From: Fimbriimonadaceae bacterium
GTDB lineage: Bacteria; Armatimonadota; Fimbriimonadia; Fimbriimonadales; Fimbriimonadaceae
Direction of reading: 5' to 3'
Assembly (NCBI GenBank): GCA_014380605.1
Contig: JACMJO010000463.1
Location: forward strand, 1-8,377
Length of the DNA stretch: 8,377 bases
A program made the translations under genes and the position numbers. Below, piece after piece: positions 6,987 through 8,377 of the stretch. Under the pieces are notes generated by a model. The model was given only the letters and a program-made list of their open reading frames with translations. It was not told where the DNA came from and ran no database searches. Position 1 is the first letter of the stretch. Each line of letters begins with the position of its first letter.

Positions 6987-7078
6987 AGTGCCTCCCCATG
7001 CGAGGAGCGAGTAGGGGGAAGTTAGGTGGGGGTTCCTGGAGCCGAGACGGCACCGGTCGATAGCGGTAACCTCCAGCC
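6987..7078. other. Gap between MoxR gene and beta-helix gene
   Basis: These 92 bases hold G-rich tracts and a small imperfect hairpin centred near 7044 (GCCG-AGA-CGGC with flanking GG/CC pairs). No T run follows, so it is not an intrinsic terminator. No clear promoter or Shine-Dalgarno sequence precedes the next ATG. The beta-helix gene might be read through from the MoxR gene, but there is no positive evidence either way. Confidence 0.4.
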
Positions 7079-8377
7079 ATGATCTCGGCCTTTTTGGTTG
7101 GCTTTGCACTATCGACAACCCAGGGACCGGAATGGGCGGGCAAAAACAAGTACTACCGACCTCGGGACGATCAAGCGGTGTATGTGGTCCGCAACGACAA
7201 TGTGGTTCTAGACTTCAAAGGAGGCTCGATCCAGTCCGGCAAGCCGCCCAGTCCCGACCAATCGACATACATCGGAACCGGAATCCTGCTGGAGGGTCGA
7301 AAGAACGTCACGATCCGCAATCTCAAGGTTTCGGGGTACCGCTTCAACATCCGTCTCCTCAACTGCGAGAACATCCGGTTGGAGAATTGTGTCGCCAGCG
7401 GAAGCCGGTCGATCAGGATGGCGACGGATCGCCGCCCAATCAGCACCTTTCTCGACATCCGAAACATCGACGTTTGGCGAACTTATGGCGCAGGCATCTG
7501 GATCGAAGGGTCTCGCAACGTCATCGTCAAGAAAACCAAGGCGAAGGCATCTCAGAATGGCATTGTTCTCGTCGACACCACAAAGAGCTTGCTAATCGAG
7601 AATGACTTCTCCTTCAACTCCGGTTGGGGCATTGCCTTGGGAAGGTCGAGCGACAACGAAGTCTGCTGGAATCGGGCGGACTTTGTGAATCGTCCCTGGT
7701 CAGGTGGTTGGGGAGGCGATTCTTCAGCGGTTGCGGTTGCCGACTCCTCGAACCGCAATTACTTCGTCGGAAACAGCCTGACCCACTCTGGCGACGGTTT
7801 CTTCCTGACCCACCGATCCGACCGATTCGATGAGAAGGCAGAAAAGATCGAGCTGTTTGGCGCGAGCAATGAGAATGTCATCGCCTACAACGACGGCTCT
7901 TGGTCAACCGCCAACGCCTTCGAAGGGACCTTTTCCAAGGAGAACGTCTACTACAGGAACTGGGCAAACGACTCGCTCGCGGCGGGGTTTTGGCTTGGCT
8001 ACTCCGATGGCTCGCTGATTCTGGATAACCAGATCAAGCGAAATCAGAACAGCGGGGTTGCAATCGAGCACGGTCTGGCGAACACGGTTCAGGGCAATGC
8101 CATCGAGAACTCGGCTTGGGCTGGAATCGCCTTTTGGGCGAGCAACGACTGGCGCGCCAAAGCAAAACCGGCCGATAAAAACGACGCGTTCGGCAACACC
8201 CTCAAAGGAAATTTCGAGCCTTATCGTCTTGCAAATTCAGTCGATTCCTTTTTGAAGGACGAAGTCGTGTCGACGAGTCCATTTAATGTTCAATCGGTGG
8301 CAAATCCAAACTGGAGCGGGAGAAAAGCAACCTTTGAGTCCCAGCAGCTTCCCCATGTCAAGAAACTGATGGCCCTA
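7079..8377 (+). CDS. Right-handed beta-helix repeat protein (runs off window end)
   Basis: The open frame from the ATG at 7079 spans 433 codons to the window edge with no stop, so the C-terminus is missing. An in-frame TAA at 7067 makes this the first possible ATG. The N-terminus (about 1-12) is hydrophobic and consistent with a weak signal peptide; export is likely but not certain. From about residue 33 the protein is a chain of short repeats of the parallel beta-helix type, as in NosD and pectate-lyase-like proteins: N-V-T-I-R-N-L (76-82), N-I-R-L-E-N-C (98-104), N-V-I-V-K-K-T (147-153), L-L-I-E-N-D (171-176), N-V-I-A-Y-N-D (266-272) and T-V-Q-G-N-A-I-E-N (336-344), each alternating with G-I/V-A/W-I-type strands. 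Trp and Asn are abundant (for example W183, W208, W211). Such folds often bind or cleave polysaccharides, or serve in nitrous oxide reductase maturation (NosD). No catalytic site can be assigned, and no nos genes are seen. Confidence 0.9.
   Translation, partial: MISAFLVGFALSTTQGPEWAGKNKYYRPRDDQAVYVVRNDNVVLDFKGGSIQSGKPPSPDQSTYIGTGILLEGRKNVTIRNLKVSGYRFNIRLLNCENIRLENCVASGSRSIRMATDRRPISTFLDIRNIDVWRTYGAGIWIEGSRNVIVKKTKAKASQNGIVLVDTTKSLLIENDFSFNSGWGIALGRSSDNEVCWNRADFVNRPWSGGWGGDSSAVAVADSSNRNYFVGNSLTHSGDGFFLTHRSDRFDEKAEKIELFGASNENVIAYNDGSWSTANAFEGTFSKENVYYRNWANDSLAAGFWLGYSDGSLILDNQIKRNQNSGVAIEHGLANTVQGNAIENSAWAGIAFWASNDWRAKAKPADKNDAFGNTLKGNFEPYRLANSVDSFLKDEVVSTSPFNVQSVANPNWSGRKATFESQQLPHVKKLMAL

Noticed and set aside
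6987..7078. Hairpin after the MoxR stop as a terminator
   Set aside because: The stem is short and imperfect and no T run follows on the plus strand.
1..8377. tRNA, rRNA, CRISPR array, insertion sequence or riboswitch
   Set aside because: Nothing with the needed repeats, cloverleaf, terminal inverted repeats or transposase was seen; nearly all bases are in well-supported protein genes.

Overview
The window looks like a chromosomal stretch from a free-living, mid-GC, Gram-negative-type bacterium. Several small secreted proteins carry lipoproteins' signal sequences. Many genes lack an obvious Shine-Dalgarno sequence, and some appear to start with TTG or GTG. Secreted proteins with 'YFP-x-x-x-G-x-x-W-x-Y' motifs, a PF16962-like ABC exporter and large beta-helix proteins together recall Armatimonadota (Fimbriimonadia) or Planctomycetota. 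This taxonomic guess is an inference from gene style and is weak.

Layout: positions 1 to 5915 are all on the minus strand. Reading in the direction of transcription, an ABC-type ATPase (5915-5166) overlaps a polytopic permease (5194-3500). A 106-base gap follows. Next is a tight run of five genes: a single-pass membrane protein ending in a SecD/SecDF P1-head-like domain (3393-2272), two lipoproteins (2271-1573 and 1576-830), a small secreted protein (833-204) and the start of another lipoprotein that leaves the window (207-1). All four junctions in this run are either a direct abutment or a 4-base overlap, so they are very probably translated as a coupled unit.

A 123-base divergent intergenic region (5916-6038) separates this block from the plus-strand genes. 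It holds a perfect 8-base inverted repeat around an A/T-rich centre and a tandem direct repeat of the same word, the best regulatory candidate in the window. On the plus strand are a complete MoxR-family AAA+ ATPase (6039-6986) and, after 92 bases, a right-handed beta-helix protein (7079 onward) that is still open at the window end.

How the genes may work together: the ABC pair probably forms an exporter. Three of the small secreted proteins share sequence motifs and look like divergent tandem paralogues, and they are coupled to the SecD-head-like protein. A cell-envelope module is a reasonable inference, but its substrate and function cannot be read from the sequence. No RNA gene, CRISPR array, transposon or convincing terminator was seen.
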